Positions 43,559 to 52,377 of a stretch of DNA of 64,000 nt are shown here, piece after piece. The stretch's first letter is position 1; the number at the start of each line of letters is the position of its first letter. The notes below the pieces were generated by a model, which was not told the origin of the DNA, did no database searches, and was given only the letters and a program-made list of their open reading frames with translations. Position numbers and translations under genes: made by a program. This DNA comes from Flammeovirga sp. SJP92. GTDB lineage: Bacteria > Bacteroidota > Bacteroidia > Cytophagales > Flammeovirgaceae. The DNA lies in assembly GCF_001583495.1 (NCBI RefSeq), contig NZ_LQAQ01000012.1, positions 1 to 64,000 on the forward strand, written 5' to 3'.

Positions 43559-45790
43559 ATGACTAAAAATACATTTGACACAATCATCATTGGTGGTGGA
43601 TTAGGCGGGCTGACTGCTGGTGCTACATTGGCTAAATTAGGTAAAAAAGTATTACTTCTAGAACAACATTATGTGGTAGGGGGGTGTGCTACAACTTTCA
43701 AAAGAAAAGACTTTGTGATGGAAGTGGGTTTACATGAAATGGACGGCCTTTTTGAGAAAGATTTGAAACAAGATATTTTTAAGTTTCTAGAAGTAGAGAA
43801 AAATGTTGATATGATTCAAGTACCCGAATTATACCGCTTAAAATCTCATAATTTAGACTTTGTTTTTCCTCATGGAAACAATGAAAGTATCAATGCATTG
43901 ATTGAGAAATTTCCATCTGAAGAAAAAGGCATCAGAGCTTTTATGAAATTGATGAATGGAGTGTTAGAAGAGTTGCCAAGCTTTCCGAATAAAAAATGGA
44001 AACAGAATTTAAGTTTACCTTTTATGCCACTTACTCATCCAAATGTAGTAAAAGCGTCACGTAAAACAGTTGGTGAATGGCTTGATCATTATTTTGAAGA
44101 TGAAGATCTAAAACTATTATTACAAGCCAACTTGCTTTATTATCATGACGACCCGTATACGATGTCCATGATTTATTTTTCCGCTGCGCAATCAAGTTAC
44201 ATTCAAGGAGGAGGGCACTTTGTAAAAGGTGGCTCACAGAAGTTATCTGATTATTTAGCCTCTGTAATTGATCAAAATAAAGGGCAAGTACAAGTAGGTA
44301 AAAAAGTCAATAAAATCATCATTGAAAATGGCAAAGCTGTTGGTGTAGAATACATTGAAAAATATAACCCGGATAATATCCACACTGTATTTGCATCAAA
44401 AATCATCGCAAATACAGCTATTCCGTTAGTGCAAAAATTACTTCCAGCAAAAGAAGGAAAGAAACTGAATCAAAAAATTAAAAACTTAAAAGCCGCTTGC
44501 TCCTTATTGAGTATTTATATTGGCTTCAAGAAAGAAATTAAAGCACTGGGGAATAAATATTATTCCACGTTTATATCTGGTGATAATGTATCAAGCATCA
44601 AAGATGTTTACAGCAACAACAGAGGCTCATGGAATAAACGAAATTTTGTATTTGTAGATTATAGTCAAATTGATTCACAATTAGCTCCTGAAGGAAAATC
44701 ATTTGGTGCAATATGCACTGCTGATTACCTAACAGACTGGGAACACCTCTCTGCAAAAGAGTATATGCAGAAAAAAGAAGAAGTAGCTCAAATCTTTTTC
44801 AACCGATTAGAGAAGCATTTCCCAGGTATTAAGGATGAAATTGAATATTATGAGGTGGGGACATCTAAAACAATTCAAAGGTATACGATGAATCCTGAGG
44901 GAACTCCATACGGTTTTGCACAAACAGCTTCTCAGGCAGGAAAAAATAGAACTCTATTAACCTCTCCTATTCCAAACCTTCACTTTGCGGGTGCATGGAC
45001 TTTTCCTGGAGGAGGTTTTACAGGTGCAATTATCAGTGGCTTTTTAAGTGCTCAAGAGGTCAATAAAGGAATAAAAACTACAGTTAACGACTACAGTGTG
45101 TTGGAAGATGATAATATCATTCACCTAATTGATAAAAAGTGCGTTGCTGACAATACGTATGAATTCACTTTTACAAAGCCCAAGGGATTTAATTATCAAG
45201 CAGGACAGTATGGAATATTAGAATTAATAAATCCAAAATTCAATGAGGTAGAAATTCCTCATAGAGCTTTATCTTTTGTTTCACACCCTAGTGAACCCTA
45301 TCTTAAGTTTGCATTAAAACTCAGCAACAGTAGCTATAAAAGGTCATTGATGACTTTAGAAACAGGAGCAAAATGCAAGTGTTATGGTCCTATTGGAAAT
45401 TTCACTGAAAAGAAATTGAGTAACAAGCAAAAAGGTATTGTATTTATAGTTTCAGGCATTGGCATCACGCCTATTTTGCCTTTAATCAAAGATTATCAGG
45501 AACTGTATCAGAGCACTCCTATTACTTTACTGTATTCAAATAAAACACTAGAGGCTTGTGCTTATCATGAACATTTCATTCAACTGGAAAATGAAAATTT
45601 CAGTTACCATACTGTTTTAACAGCAACTGAAAAAAGAATAGACCGATCTTATATCAAGGGAAAAATTGACAACTTGGAACAACATCGTTTCTGCATTGTT
45701 GGGGGAAGGTCTTTTGTTTTGGGAATGCAAAAGGAATTACAAAAACTTCATATTCCTAATGAGGATATCATCGTAGATGATTTTGGGTAA
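43559..45790 (+). CDS. CrtI/RetSat-like FAD oxidoreductase fused to ferredoxin-reductase-type module
   Basis: 743 residues. The first 500 form a phytoene-desaturase/retinol-saturase-like flavoprotein: 'IIIGGGLGGLTAGATLAKLG' then 'VLLLEQHYVVGGCATTF', and the C-terminal family motif 'NLHFAGAWTFPGGGFTGAII'. After a short linker, residues about 520-743 form a ferredoxin-NADP reductase-like module: 'FTFTKPKGFNYQAGQYGILE', FAD motif 'PHRALSFVSHP' (about 565) with the R-x-x-S pattern, NAD(P) motif 'IVSGIGITPILPLIKDY' (about 630) and 'FCIVGGRSFVLGMQKEL'. No 2Fe-2S ligand cluster is seen. A built-in reductase could feed electrons to the saturase. Co-transcribed with the DUF2141 gene (2 nt). Confidence 0.88.
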   Translation: MTKNTFDTIIIGGGLGGLTAGATLAKLGKKVLLLEQHYVVGGCATTFKRKDFVMEVGLHEMDGLFEKDLKQDIFKFLEVEKNVDMIQVPELYRLKSHNLDFVFPHGNNESINALIEKFPSEEKGIRAFMKLMNGVLEELPSFPNKKWKQNLSLPFMPLTHPNVVKASRKTVGEWLDHYFEDEDLKLLLQANLLYYHDDPYTMSMIYFSAAQSSYIQGGGHFVKGGSQKLSDYLASVIDQNKGQVQVGKKVNKIIIENGKAVGVEYIEKYNPDNIHTVFASKIIANTAIPLVQKLLPAKEGKKLNQKIKNLKAACSLLSIYIGFKKEIKALGNKYYSTFISGDNVSSIKDVYSNNRGSWNKRNFVFVDYSQIDSQLAPEGKSFGAICTADYLTDWEHLSAKEYMQKKEEVAQIFFNRLEKHFPGIKDEIEYYEVGTSKTIQRYTMNPEGTPYGFAQTASQAGKNRTLLTSPIPNLHFAGAWTFPGGGFTGAIISGFLSAQEVNKGIKTTVNDYSVLEDDNIIHLIDKKCVADNTYEFTFTKPKGFNYQAGQYGILELINPKFNEVEIPHRALSFVSHPSEPYLKFALKLSNSSYKRSLMTLETGAKCKCYGPIGNFTEKKLSNKQKGIVFIVSGIGITPILPLIKDYQELYQSTPITLLYSNKTLEACAYHEHFIQLENENFSYHTVLTATEKRIDRSYIKGKIDNLEQHRFCIVGGRSFVLGMQKELQKLHIPNEDIIVDDFG

Positions 45791-45797
45791 AAAAGAA

Positions 45798-45848
45798 ACT
45801 CACTATGCTATCCAGTTATTATTATAACTTGATAGTATAGTGAGTTAT
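45798..45848. terminator. bidirectional terminator between convergent genes
   Basis: Long imperfect stem starting AACTCACTAT and closing ATAGTGAGTT, with inner CTATC/GATAG and AGTTAT/ATAACT pairs, followed by T-rich sequence. Serves the desaturase fusion and the TMEM43-like gene. Confidence 0.8.
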
Positions 45849-45867
45849 TATTTTTTTGAATAAAGTA

Positions 45868-47292
45868 TTATTCTACTTCTTCAAGTTCACGCTCTTCCTC
45901 TTTTGATTGACCTCCTTTAGGCTTATCAATATATGTTTTATAAACAAAGAAAGCACCTGCTACAATACCAATTCCCAATAGAGAATAAGCTAATACAGGA
46001 CGTGCAGCAATCCATGCAATTGAGATCGTGATAAAACTAAAGCAAATTGTCAATACACCTGCAATCAATGAAACACCAAACGAAACAATACTTCCGATAA
46101 ATGGTATTACATCTGCAAGTACTGCTAAAGGCTTAAAGATCATTGTAAATGATACAAACATCAATATAATACCACCAATTCGGCATAACCATAATACCAT
46201 ATTGTTACCTGATTCAGCCTTCTTGATTACATTTTTAGGTGAAACTTCGCCTGAGTTTACCTCAAAAAGAGTTTCTCCATCTGATGTTGTATAGTTCACC
46301 AACTTGTTGCCTTTTTGCATTGCCATCACTGTTTTAGTGGCATCATTAGGTTCATATGTAAATGTCACCAACATGTCACCTACTTTAGGATCAGAATAAG
46401 TTCCCTTACCAACAAAAATCTCTGTATCGCTAACAAGTTTAGCATATTTGTTTCCTTTGATATTTGATTCATCCACTTTTACATCAACAGGATTGTTGCT
46501 CATTAAGTTAGAACCATCATAAGCTCCAAATGTTGCTTTCTTAGCATCGTAAGTAGTGGCTTTATATAAAAATCTCTTCGGGTTTTTATGCCCTTTTGCG
46601 ATTTTAAATTTCTCAGAGTTTTTTAAAGAGCTTGACCATTCTTTTCTGTAAGTATACTCTTTTGTTGTTTCCTTACTTCCTCCAAGTTTTTTCTCAGATT
46701 TAGAGTTTACATCCTCTACCCACTGGAACATTTTTACTTCTCTACTTAAAGAGAATCCATTGACCTCAACCTTGAATTTTTTATCCTTCAAAGTTTCATC
46801 TGTATGAACTTTCCCAACTACGTGAACAAGTTTACCTTCATTTTTTGGATCGATTTTATTTACATCAGCCACAACAAAAGACGACGCACCTTCTTCTAAA
46901 GCATCTGCTCTTTTAACGGCACGGCCTTCATTCCACCATAATAAATAACATGAACCAAATAATAGTACAAAACCAAATAAGATACCGAACAATGAACTTC
47001 CGATACGCTCACCGTAAGATTCTGTTGAGGTTTCTACATAGCGATCTTCTCTTTCTTCAACACTAACCTCATCTTCATAATCACTGGCAAAGTGATCGTC
47101 TTCCATAGAATCATCATCAAAAGAAGCCGCTATTGCTTCTTCTTCTACATCATCTACCTGCTCTTCTTCATCGGTTTCAGTTTCTTCTTCTTCGTCGGAT
47201 GCATCATTAAAAAAATCATCTTCAGCTGAAGATTCTTCTTCATTCGTTTCTTCGTTTTCGTTGAAGAACTCTTCTTCTTCGTTATTAGTCAT
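45868..47292 (-). CDS. TMEM43-like membrane protein with acidic N-terminus
   Basis: 474 residues from the ATG at 47292 (MTNNEEEEFF); an upstream extension to 47373 is less likely. The first 90 residues are extremely acidic (Asp/Glu/Ser). One membrane segment follows (about 105-125, 'GSSLFGILFGFVLLFGSCYL'), then a large soluble domain with the TMEM43/LUMA signature 'VNKIDPKNEGKLVHVVGKVH', 'SREVKMFQWVED' and 'YTYRKEWSS', and three membrane segments near the C-terminus (about 365-455). TMEM43 is a eukaryotic nuclear-envelope protein; bacterial relatives are of unknown function. Monocistronic. Confidence 0.85.
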   Translation of the reverse strand: MTNNEEEEFFNENEETNEEESSAEDDFFNDASDEEEETETDEEEQVDDVEEEAIAASFDDDSMEDDHFASDYEDEVSVEEREDRYVETSTESYGERIGSSLFGILFGFVLLFGSCYLLWWNEGRAVKRADALEEGASSFVVADVNKIDPKNEGKLVHVVGKVHTDETLKDKKFKVEVNGFSLSREVKMFQWVEDVNSKSEKKLGGSKETTKEYTYRKEWSSSLKNSEKFKIAKGHKNPKRFLYKATTYDAKKATFGAYDGSNLMSNNPVDVKVDESNIKGNKYAKLVSDTEIFVGKGTYSDPKVGDMLVTFTYEPNDATKTVMAMQKGNKLVNYTTSDGETLFEVNSGEVSPKNVIKKAESGNNMVLWLCRIGGIILMFVSFTMIFKPLAVLADVIPFIGSIVSFGVSLIAGVLTICFSFITISIAWIAARPVLAYSLLGIGIVAGAFFVYKTYIDKPKGGQSKEEERELEEVE

Positions 47293-47480
47293 TTGAATAT
47301 AGTTTGATGTTGAAAAATAATTTGCAAAAAACTTTAAAAAATTCACTAGCATTTGTCGATGCTGCAGACCCAAACTACGATAAAATCGAGAAAATAAAAA
47401 ACAAGACTATTACATATCTTTAATTTTTTTTACATAAATTAAAACGGCAAATAAATCTTAACTAATTTTATTTTTAAACT

Positions 47481-47849
47481 ATGAAATTCTTAGCTATCGC
47501 ACTGGCGTTAACTTTTTCGACTGCATTCGCGAACCCTCTAGTAACCAAGTACTATGTATGCGGTACAAGTAAAGTTGCCCATATCAAAAAAGATTGTCCT
47601 GCTTTAAAGAAGTGTAAAAATAAAGTTACAGAAGTAACTTCTCTTAAAACAGGTATGACGGTATGTAAATTTAAAAGTGGTTGTAATGGAGGAGGCACTT
47701 CTTCTCAAAAAGCATCGAGTAGCTCTTCTGCTACAAAAAAGACTTCTAATTCAAGTTCTACTGATAAGAAAACGTCTTCTAGCAGCTCAACGCAAAAGAA
47801 AACGTCAAGTTCTTCATCATCATCTAGCAGCACTACAAAAAAGAAATAA
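47481..47849 (+). CDS. small exported Cys-motif protein with Ser/Lys-rich tail
   Basis: 122 residues: signal peptide (MKFLAIALALTFSTAFA), then a compact cysteine domain 'YYVCGTSKVAHIKKDCPALK' with Cys also in 'KCKNK', 'TVCKFKSGC', and a low-complexity tail of repeated Ser runs separated by Thr-Lys-Lys blocks to the C-terminus. The cysteine part resembles small 'KVYH..KDC..L..C' domains in exported bacterial proteins. The tail is repetitive at the DNA level too. Function unknown. Confidence 0.78.
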   Translation: MKFLAIALALTFSTAFANPLVTKYYVCGTSKVAHIKKDCPALKKCKNKVTEVTSLKTGMTVCKFKSGCNGGGTSSQKASSSSSATKKTSNSSSTDKKTSSSSSTQKKTSSSSSSSSSTTKKK

Positions 47850-47890
47850 TTCAACCTCACAGAGGCTATTCTTTAAATGTAGGCTAAATA

Positions 47891-47932
47891 AAAAAGCTGT
47901 CTTAGTTTCGAAACTAAGACAGCTTTTTTGTA
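47891..47932. terminator. bidirectional terminator
   Basis: Near-perfect palindrome: AAAAAGCTGTCTTAGTTT and its complement around a CG centre, A-run left and T-run right. It lies between the Ser/Lys-tail gene and the 3' end of the SRP RNA, and can stop transcription from both sides. Confidence 0.88.
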
Positions 47933-47947
47933 TAAAATCTTGGACAT

Positions 47948-48038
47948 AAAAAAACAAGCCGGGAACGCATCGCTCAACTCCTTACCCTTGCTTGCTTCCG
48001 CACCTGGGGGATTCGGAGGAGCAAATCGACCCGACTTG
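47948..48038 (-). ncRNA. ffs: signal recognition particle RNA (4.5S type)
   Basis: The minus strand reads CAAGTCGGG (48038-48030) at its 5' end pairing with CCCGGCTTG (47963-47955) at the 3' end. Nested pairs TCG/CGA and CTCCT/AGGAG enclose the universal SRP domain IV sequence CCCCCAGGTGCGGAAGCAAG followed by CAAGGGTAAGG, which carries the GGAAGC-type tetraloop and the A-rich bulge bound by Ffh. A run of seven T (47954-47948) directly after the closing stem terminates the transcript. About 84-91 nt, the compact bacterial form. A consensus promoter lies just upstream. Confidence 0.93.
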
Positions 48039-48043
48039 CGATG

Positions 48044-48073
48044 CAAAGGTAAGTACATTTTTTAATTCCGCAA
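48044..48073 (-). promoter_or_regulatory. promoter of the SRP RNA gene
   Basis: On the minus strand TTG (48073-48071), 19-nt spacer, TACCTTTG (48051-48044): an exact match to the Bacteroidota housekeeping promoter TTG-N19-TAnnTTTG. The expected start point is the C at about 48038, which is where the RNA's closing stem begins. Confidence 0.9.
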
Positions 48074-48183
48074 TGGTTTTTTATTATTTTTTTCTCAAAA
48101 ACTTATAAGTTAGCGCTAATTATTTAGCTTTCAATAAATTAAAGATGATTTTTTATTTTAAAAAAAATTGATCGTCGAATACA

Positions 48184-51099
48184 TTATGATAAAAGGTTAG
48201 TGATATCGTCTTTACTTAACTTCTTCATAAAACTTTCCTCAGTCGTGATCAAAGTATCAGCTAGCTCTTTTTTGCTTTGCTGTAAAGCCAAAATTTTCTC
48301 TTCAACCGTACCTCTGGTAATGAATTTATAAACCATCACCTTATTTTCCTGTCCAATACGATGTGCTCTATCTACAGCCTGAGCTTCGATAGCCGGGTTC
48401 CACCATGGATCTAAAATAAAGACATAATCTGCCGCAGTAAGGTTTAAGCCTAGTCCTCCTGCTTTTAATGAAATCAAGAAGATCTGTACGTCCTTAGAGT
48501 TTTGGAATTTACTCACCTCTTTCTTTCTGTCCTTCGTTCCACCATCCAAGTAAGCATAATCAAAACCTTTATCATCTAACTCTTTTCTGAACAATGTCAA
48601 GTGCTTTACAAATTGACTGAACACTAAAATTTTATGTCCTTCTGCTGTTGCATTTTCCAATGATCGAATCACTTCATCAAACTTACCTGCAGAGTGCTCG
48701 TATTTCTCTTCTAAGAGCACCGGGTGATTAGCCAGCTGTCTGAGTTCCGTCAAACCTTTAAGAAGCATAAACTGAGATCCCTTCACTCCTGTACTTTCAA
48801 TATGCTCTAAAATCTCATTCCGATAAGAAGACTTGATTTCTTCATATTTTGCTTTCTGTTCAGATGTCATATCAATATACATTACCTTTTCGATCTTCTC
48901 TGGAAGTTCAGAGGCAACTTGTGATTTATGTCTACGCATCACAAATGGCTTGATCAAACGATAGAGCTTTGCATATTTTTCTTCGTCCTTCTTTCTTTCA
49001 ATCGGATGCAGGAATTCTTTCTTGAAGAAATTTTGTCCACCTAATAACCCCTCATTCGCAAAATTCATCTCAGACCAAAGGTCCATCGTTGTGTTTTCAA
49101 TAGGTGTACCTGTCAATAAAAGACGTTTTCTAGACTTTAACTGATTGACTGATTTTGTAACTATAGAAGATGGGTTTTTAATGATTTGAGCTTCATCCAA
49201 TATGATATAATTGAAGAAATATTGTGATAGAATCTCTGCATCAATACGTGCTGTACCATAAGAAGTAATCACCAAATCGTACAATCCAAACTTCTCGGGA
49301 TTCTTTTGTCTATTGGTACCTGTATAGTTGAGAATCTTCATTTTAGGTGTAAACTTCTTGGCTTCCATTTCCCAGTTATAAACCAAAGAAGTTGGCATAA
49401 TCAGTAATGAAGTACCATTTTCGGCTCCTCTTTCATGTTCTAAAACAGCCAAAGTTTGTACTGTTTTACCCAATCCCATATCATCTGCTAAACAGCCACC
49501 AAAATTGTACTCAGAAAGGAATCGCATCCAATTATAACCTGCTTTTTGGTAAGGTCTTAATTTTCCCTTGAAGCCTTTAGGAACATCATAATCCTCTATC
49601 TGATCAAAATCGTTCAACTTCGATAACCTTTCATTCAAACTCACTTTAGCCAATGAACCTTCTTTCAGTTCTTGCACTAAAGCCAAGTGATGTTTATGCA
49701 GACGTGGTGTTTCGCTATCATTATTAAGGAAATAGAAAAGTTCCTGATACTGAGAGAACCACACATTAGGTATCACGGCAATTTCACCATTTGGAAGTTC
49801 AAATTCATGACGGCCAGAAACGATTAATTTTCTGATCACTGTAAATGGAATTTCAAACTCACCAAACAATACTTTGGTCTTGATATCAAACCAATCCCTA
49901 TCCTCTTCTACCTCAAGATTGATCACTGATTTACCAATGAAATATTTCTTTTCAATGGCTCCATCCTGATCAATCAAGACATTATTTTCTTCCAAAGCTT
50001 GAGCATTGTTTGAAATCCAAGAGAAAGCGTCATTCTTAGGTAAAATGATTTTTCCTTTCTTGCCAATCTCCAACCCTAAATGTTCAATATTTTCTTTAAC
50101 GGCCGTTTCAAAATTGACTTTTCGGTTCATTTTGAAAAATGTAAATTCATCGTCTTTGTACTCCAAATTCACATGGCTTCTTTTCCCGATTGTTCCTCCA
50201 TCAATCACACGATCTCCATATTTGAAGACCAAACTCAATTCCACGTCATTGACAACTGGAGCACTTTCTTCGGAACCATTTTCAGCCGTTACAATTTCTT
50301 TCAGAAGTAAAGATGCTGTAGCTTCTTCTTCCAAACGGACAATATTAAAACCATCCGCTTTTACTTTGTAATCTTCAATCAGGTGTGTAATAAACTTTTC
50401 GTAGTAGCTAGGTTCCATTTTCTTAGGAATAGCAATAAAGTTTTTGAATAAGAAAGGCTTAATTTTCTTTCCATCCACATCACCTTCAAAAGTATAAAGT
50501 TTTCCTTCCAATAGTAACCAAGCAGGTCTATTGGAAAGTAGAACGGCATTTTTATATTGGAACTCGACCTTTTCACCATTGAAAAACATGAAAGGCCTGT
50601 AATTGGTATTTTCTTTTTCTTTGTTTCTCCAGAAACGGAAGGTAATAGAAGCTTTTTCTTTTTGAACGCGAATCGTTTTGTAAGTAGGGTTACCATCTTT
50701 TCCCATCTCAAACACCATTTTTCCTGAAAGGCGATTAAGAATTTTGATTCTTTCTTCCTCTACATAATCGAGGATTCTTTTCTGAAGCAGTTCATCTCCT
50801 TTTTTATCATCAAAAGTGGATAAGAAAAATGCATTCGCTTTTTGTCGTTTTTTTCCACCAAAACGATGTGCTACTGCATCAGGTTGAATATTGTCCATCA
50901 GGTCAATAAGTTCATAATCCTTCTCATCCAGTCTGCTTGAAAACTCATGGGCATTTCTTGCAGAAATATTCTGATGTTGAAGGGTCAACTTATTTTCGTG
51001 GTTCAATTGAACTACAAAGGATTCGAATAAATAGCCTAAAAATTGATGTTCAAATAAAGAAAAAACCAATTGAAAGGGTTGGGACGTGGAAACTTTCAT
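48184..51099 (-). CDS. SNF2-family DEAD/DEAH helicase
   Basis: 971 residues, complete. The N-terminal 490 residues are divergent; the C-terminal half is a SNF2 ATPase with Walker A 'LADDMGLGKTVQTLAVLEHE' (about 533-552), 'IILDEAQIIKNPSS' (about 632), 'LLTGTPIENTTMDLWSEMNF', 'IKPFVMRRHKSQVASELPEK', 'ILVFSQFVKHLTLF', 'FLISLKAGGLGLNLTAADYV' and 'AQAVDRAHRIGQENKVMVYK'. It is an intact paralogue of the 10725-13571 protein. It is expected to be a nucleic-acid translocase; the substrate is unknown. Driven by a consensus promoter 50 nt upstream. Confidence 0.92.
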   Translation of the reverse strand: MKVSTSQPFQLVFSLFEHQFLGYLFESFVVQLNHENKLTLQHQNISARNAHEFSSRLDEKDYELIDLMDNIQPDAVAHRFGGKKRQKANAFFLSTFDDKKGDELLQKRILDYVEEERIKILNRLSGKMVFEMGKDGNPTYKTIRVQKEKASITFRFWRNKEKENTNYRPFMFFNGEKVEFQYKNAVLLSNRPAWLLLEGKLYTFEGDVDGKKIKPFLFKNFIAIPKKMEPSYYEKFITHLIEDYKVKADGFNIVRLEEEATASLLLKEIVTAENGSEESAPVVNDVELSLVFKYGDRVIDGGTIGKRSHVNLEYKDDEFTFFKMNRKVNFETAVKENIEHLGLEIGKKGKIILPKNDAFSWISNNAQALEENNVLIDQDGAIEKKYFIGKSVINLEVEEDRDWFDIKTKVLFGEFEIPFTVIRKLIVSGRHEFELPNGEIAVIPNVWFSQYQELFYFLNNDSETPRLHKHHLALVQELKEGSLAKVSLNERLSKLNDFDQIEDYDVPKGFKGKLRPYQKAGYNWMRFLSEYNFGGCLADDMGLGKTVQTLAVLEHERGAENGTSLLIMPTSLVYNWEMEAKKFTPKMKILNYTGTNRQKNPEKFGLYDLVITSYGTARIDAEILSQYFFNYIILDEAQIIKNPSSIVTKSVNQLKSRKRLLLTGTPIENTTMDLWSEMNFANEGLLGGQNFFKKEFLHPIERKKDEEKYAKLYRLIKPFVMRRHKSQVASELPEKIEKVMYIDMTSEQKAKYEEIKSSYRNEILEHIESTGVKGSQFMLLKGLTELRQLANHPVLLEEKYEHSAGKFDEVIRSLENATAEGHKILVFSQFVKHLTLFRKELDDKGFDYAYLDGGTKDRKKEVSKFQNSKDVQIFLISLKAGGLGLNLTAADYVFILDPWWNPAIEAQAVDRAHRIGQENKVMVYKFITRGTVEEKILALQQSKKELADTLITTEESFMKKLSKDDITNLLS

Positions 51100-51149
51100 C
51101 TGCGCTCAGAACTCTTTTTACTAAACAATTTTTCCAATTTCTAAATCAT

Positions 51150-51179
51150 CAAAAGTAGTATAATTAATCTTATCAACAA
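51150..51179 (-). promoter_or_regulatory. promoter of the SNF2 helicase gene
   Basis: Minus strand TTG (51179-51177), 19-nt spacer, TACTTTTG (51157-51150), matching TTG-N19-TAnnTTTG, about 51 nt upstream of the ATG at 51099. The same spacing as in front of the SRP RNA supports the motif. The rest of 51100-51487 holds a rightward TACCTTTG (51230-51237) without a matching TTG, possibly for the DUF4230 gene, and no coding frame. Confidence 0.8.
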
Positions 51180-51487
51180 ATCGTAGCATCAAAAAGTAGC
51201 ATATCAACACTCAATCGTGATGCATTTTGTACCTTTGTAAAAACACTTTTTCACAACATTGTTTCCTCTTAATTTTCAATTAATTAATGACAGATAGTGT
51301 CATCAATATTTTTGACAATGTTATTCTATTTGAAGTAAAATATGTTAAGAAAAATCATCATCTTTAAGTAAATTTTATTTACTAACATTAATTATGTAAA
51401 CATTTGTAAGTCATTCTACTGAATGTTAGCGATTTGATTTTTCTGAGCTTAAATTTACATTTAATCTAACGATCCAAAATTAAGATT

Positions 51488-52102
51488 ATGTCCTCGAAGT
51501 TACATACATCAATCCTTACTGTTTTGGCTATACTTATGGCTACTTATATTGTTTGGGATTTTTTTACAGAAAGCTATGCTGATACTACTAATGAACATCA
51601 ACTCATTGTCGAAGAATTAGAAGGTCTTGGCCGTCTTGAATTATACAAGGCCCATGTGAGAGATGTGGCAGAATATACGGAAGACAGTAAATATTTTGCT
51701 GACATTCCAGTGGCGAATGATTATTTCAAATCAAAAATACTCGCTGTCATCGGCGGTGAGATTGTAGCTTATATCAATCTAAATGAAATTCAAGAAGATG
51801 ATATTCATATCATCGATTCTACTGTGGTTGTTGACCTTCCAATGTTGAATATTGACGGCAGAGTGAATCCAAAAGAAGTGAAAGTTTACTCTTCTGAATT
51901 TGCCAGCCCTGAAGCTATGAATCAATTATATATTGAAGCTGAAAATAAATTGAAGAAAACCGGACAAGAGATGCAATTGGAAGCTAAGGCTAAAGAAAAT
52001 GCAAAACTCTACCTCGCTCCGATTCTTTCAAAAATCAGTGGTCACAGAAAAGTTAAAATCAACTTTAAAGACAGTGTCAATTTACATTACATGCGTAAGT
52101 AA
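51488..52102 (+). CDS. DUF4230 family membrane-anchored protein
   Basis: 204 residues with an N-terminal signal-anchor ('SILTVLAILMATYIVWDFF') and a periplasmic domain with the DUF4230 order 'ELEGLGRLELYKAHVRDVAE', 'ILAVIGGEIVAYINLNEIQE', 'IIDSTVVVDLPMLNIDGR', then a helix and a C-terminal strand. Function unknown. Single gene upstream of the SpoIIE-type regulator on the same strand, separated by 275 nt. Confidence 0.83.
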   Translation: MSSKLHTSILTVLAILMATYIVWDFFTESYADTTNEHQLIVEELEGLGRLELYKAHVRDVAEYTEDSKYFADIPVANDYFKSKILAVIGGEIVAYINLNEIQEDDIHIIDSTVVVDLPMLNIDGRVNPKEVKVYSSEFASPEAMNQLYIEAENKLKKTGQEMQLEAKAKENAKLYLAPILSKISGHRKVKINFKDSVNLHYMRK

Positions 52103-52377
52103 AAAAACACTTCCTCTTTCTTTAGAAATAGTACTATTCAAATATTTCGCCTGATTTATGTTATATGTTAACAGATAAGTTTTCATCGCTTTTTTAGGGC
52201 ATTAACATATAGAATCATTGAACTATGAGTATTCTATTACATATTTAGAATCAAAATATTCTAATATTTGATTATTTTGAGAAAAAACTGTATTATACAG
52301 CAACTCATTAGTCTTTATTTTTTAATATATCAAAGACTGTCCATTTGAACTATACATCATAATCGCATTTTTTTGTT

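Noticed and set aside
47677-47949. 90-codon rightward frame overlapping the Ser/Lys-tail gene
   Set aside because: It is the shifted reading of the repetitive Ser/Lys region and runs through the terminator.
47873-48058. 61-codon leftward frame
   Set aside because: It overlaps the SRP RNA and its promoter; the conserved nucleotides are explained by the RNA.
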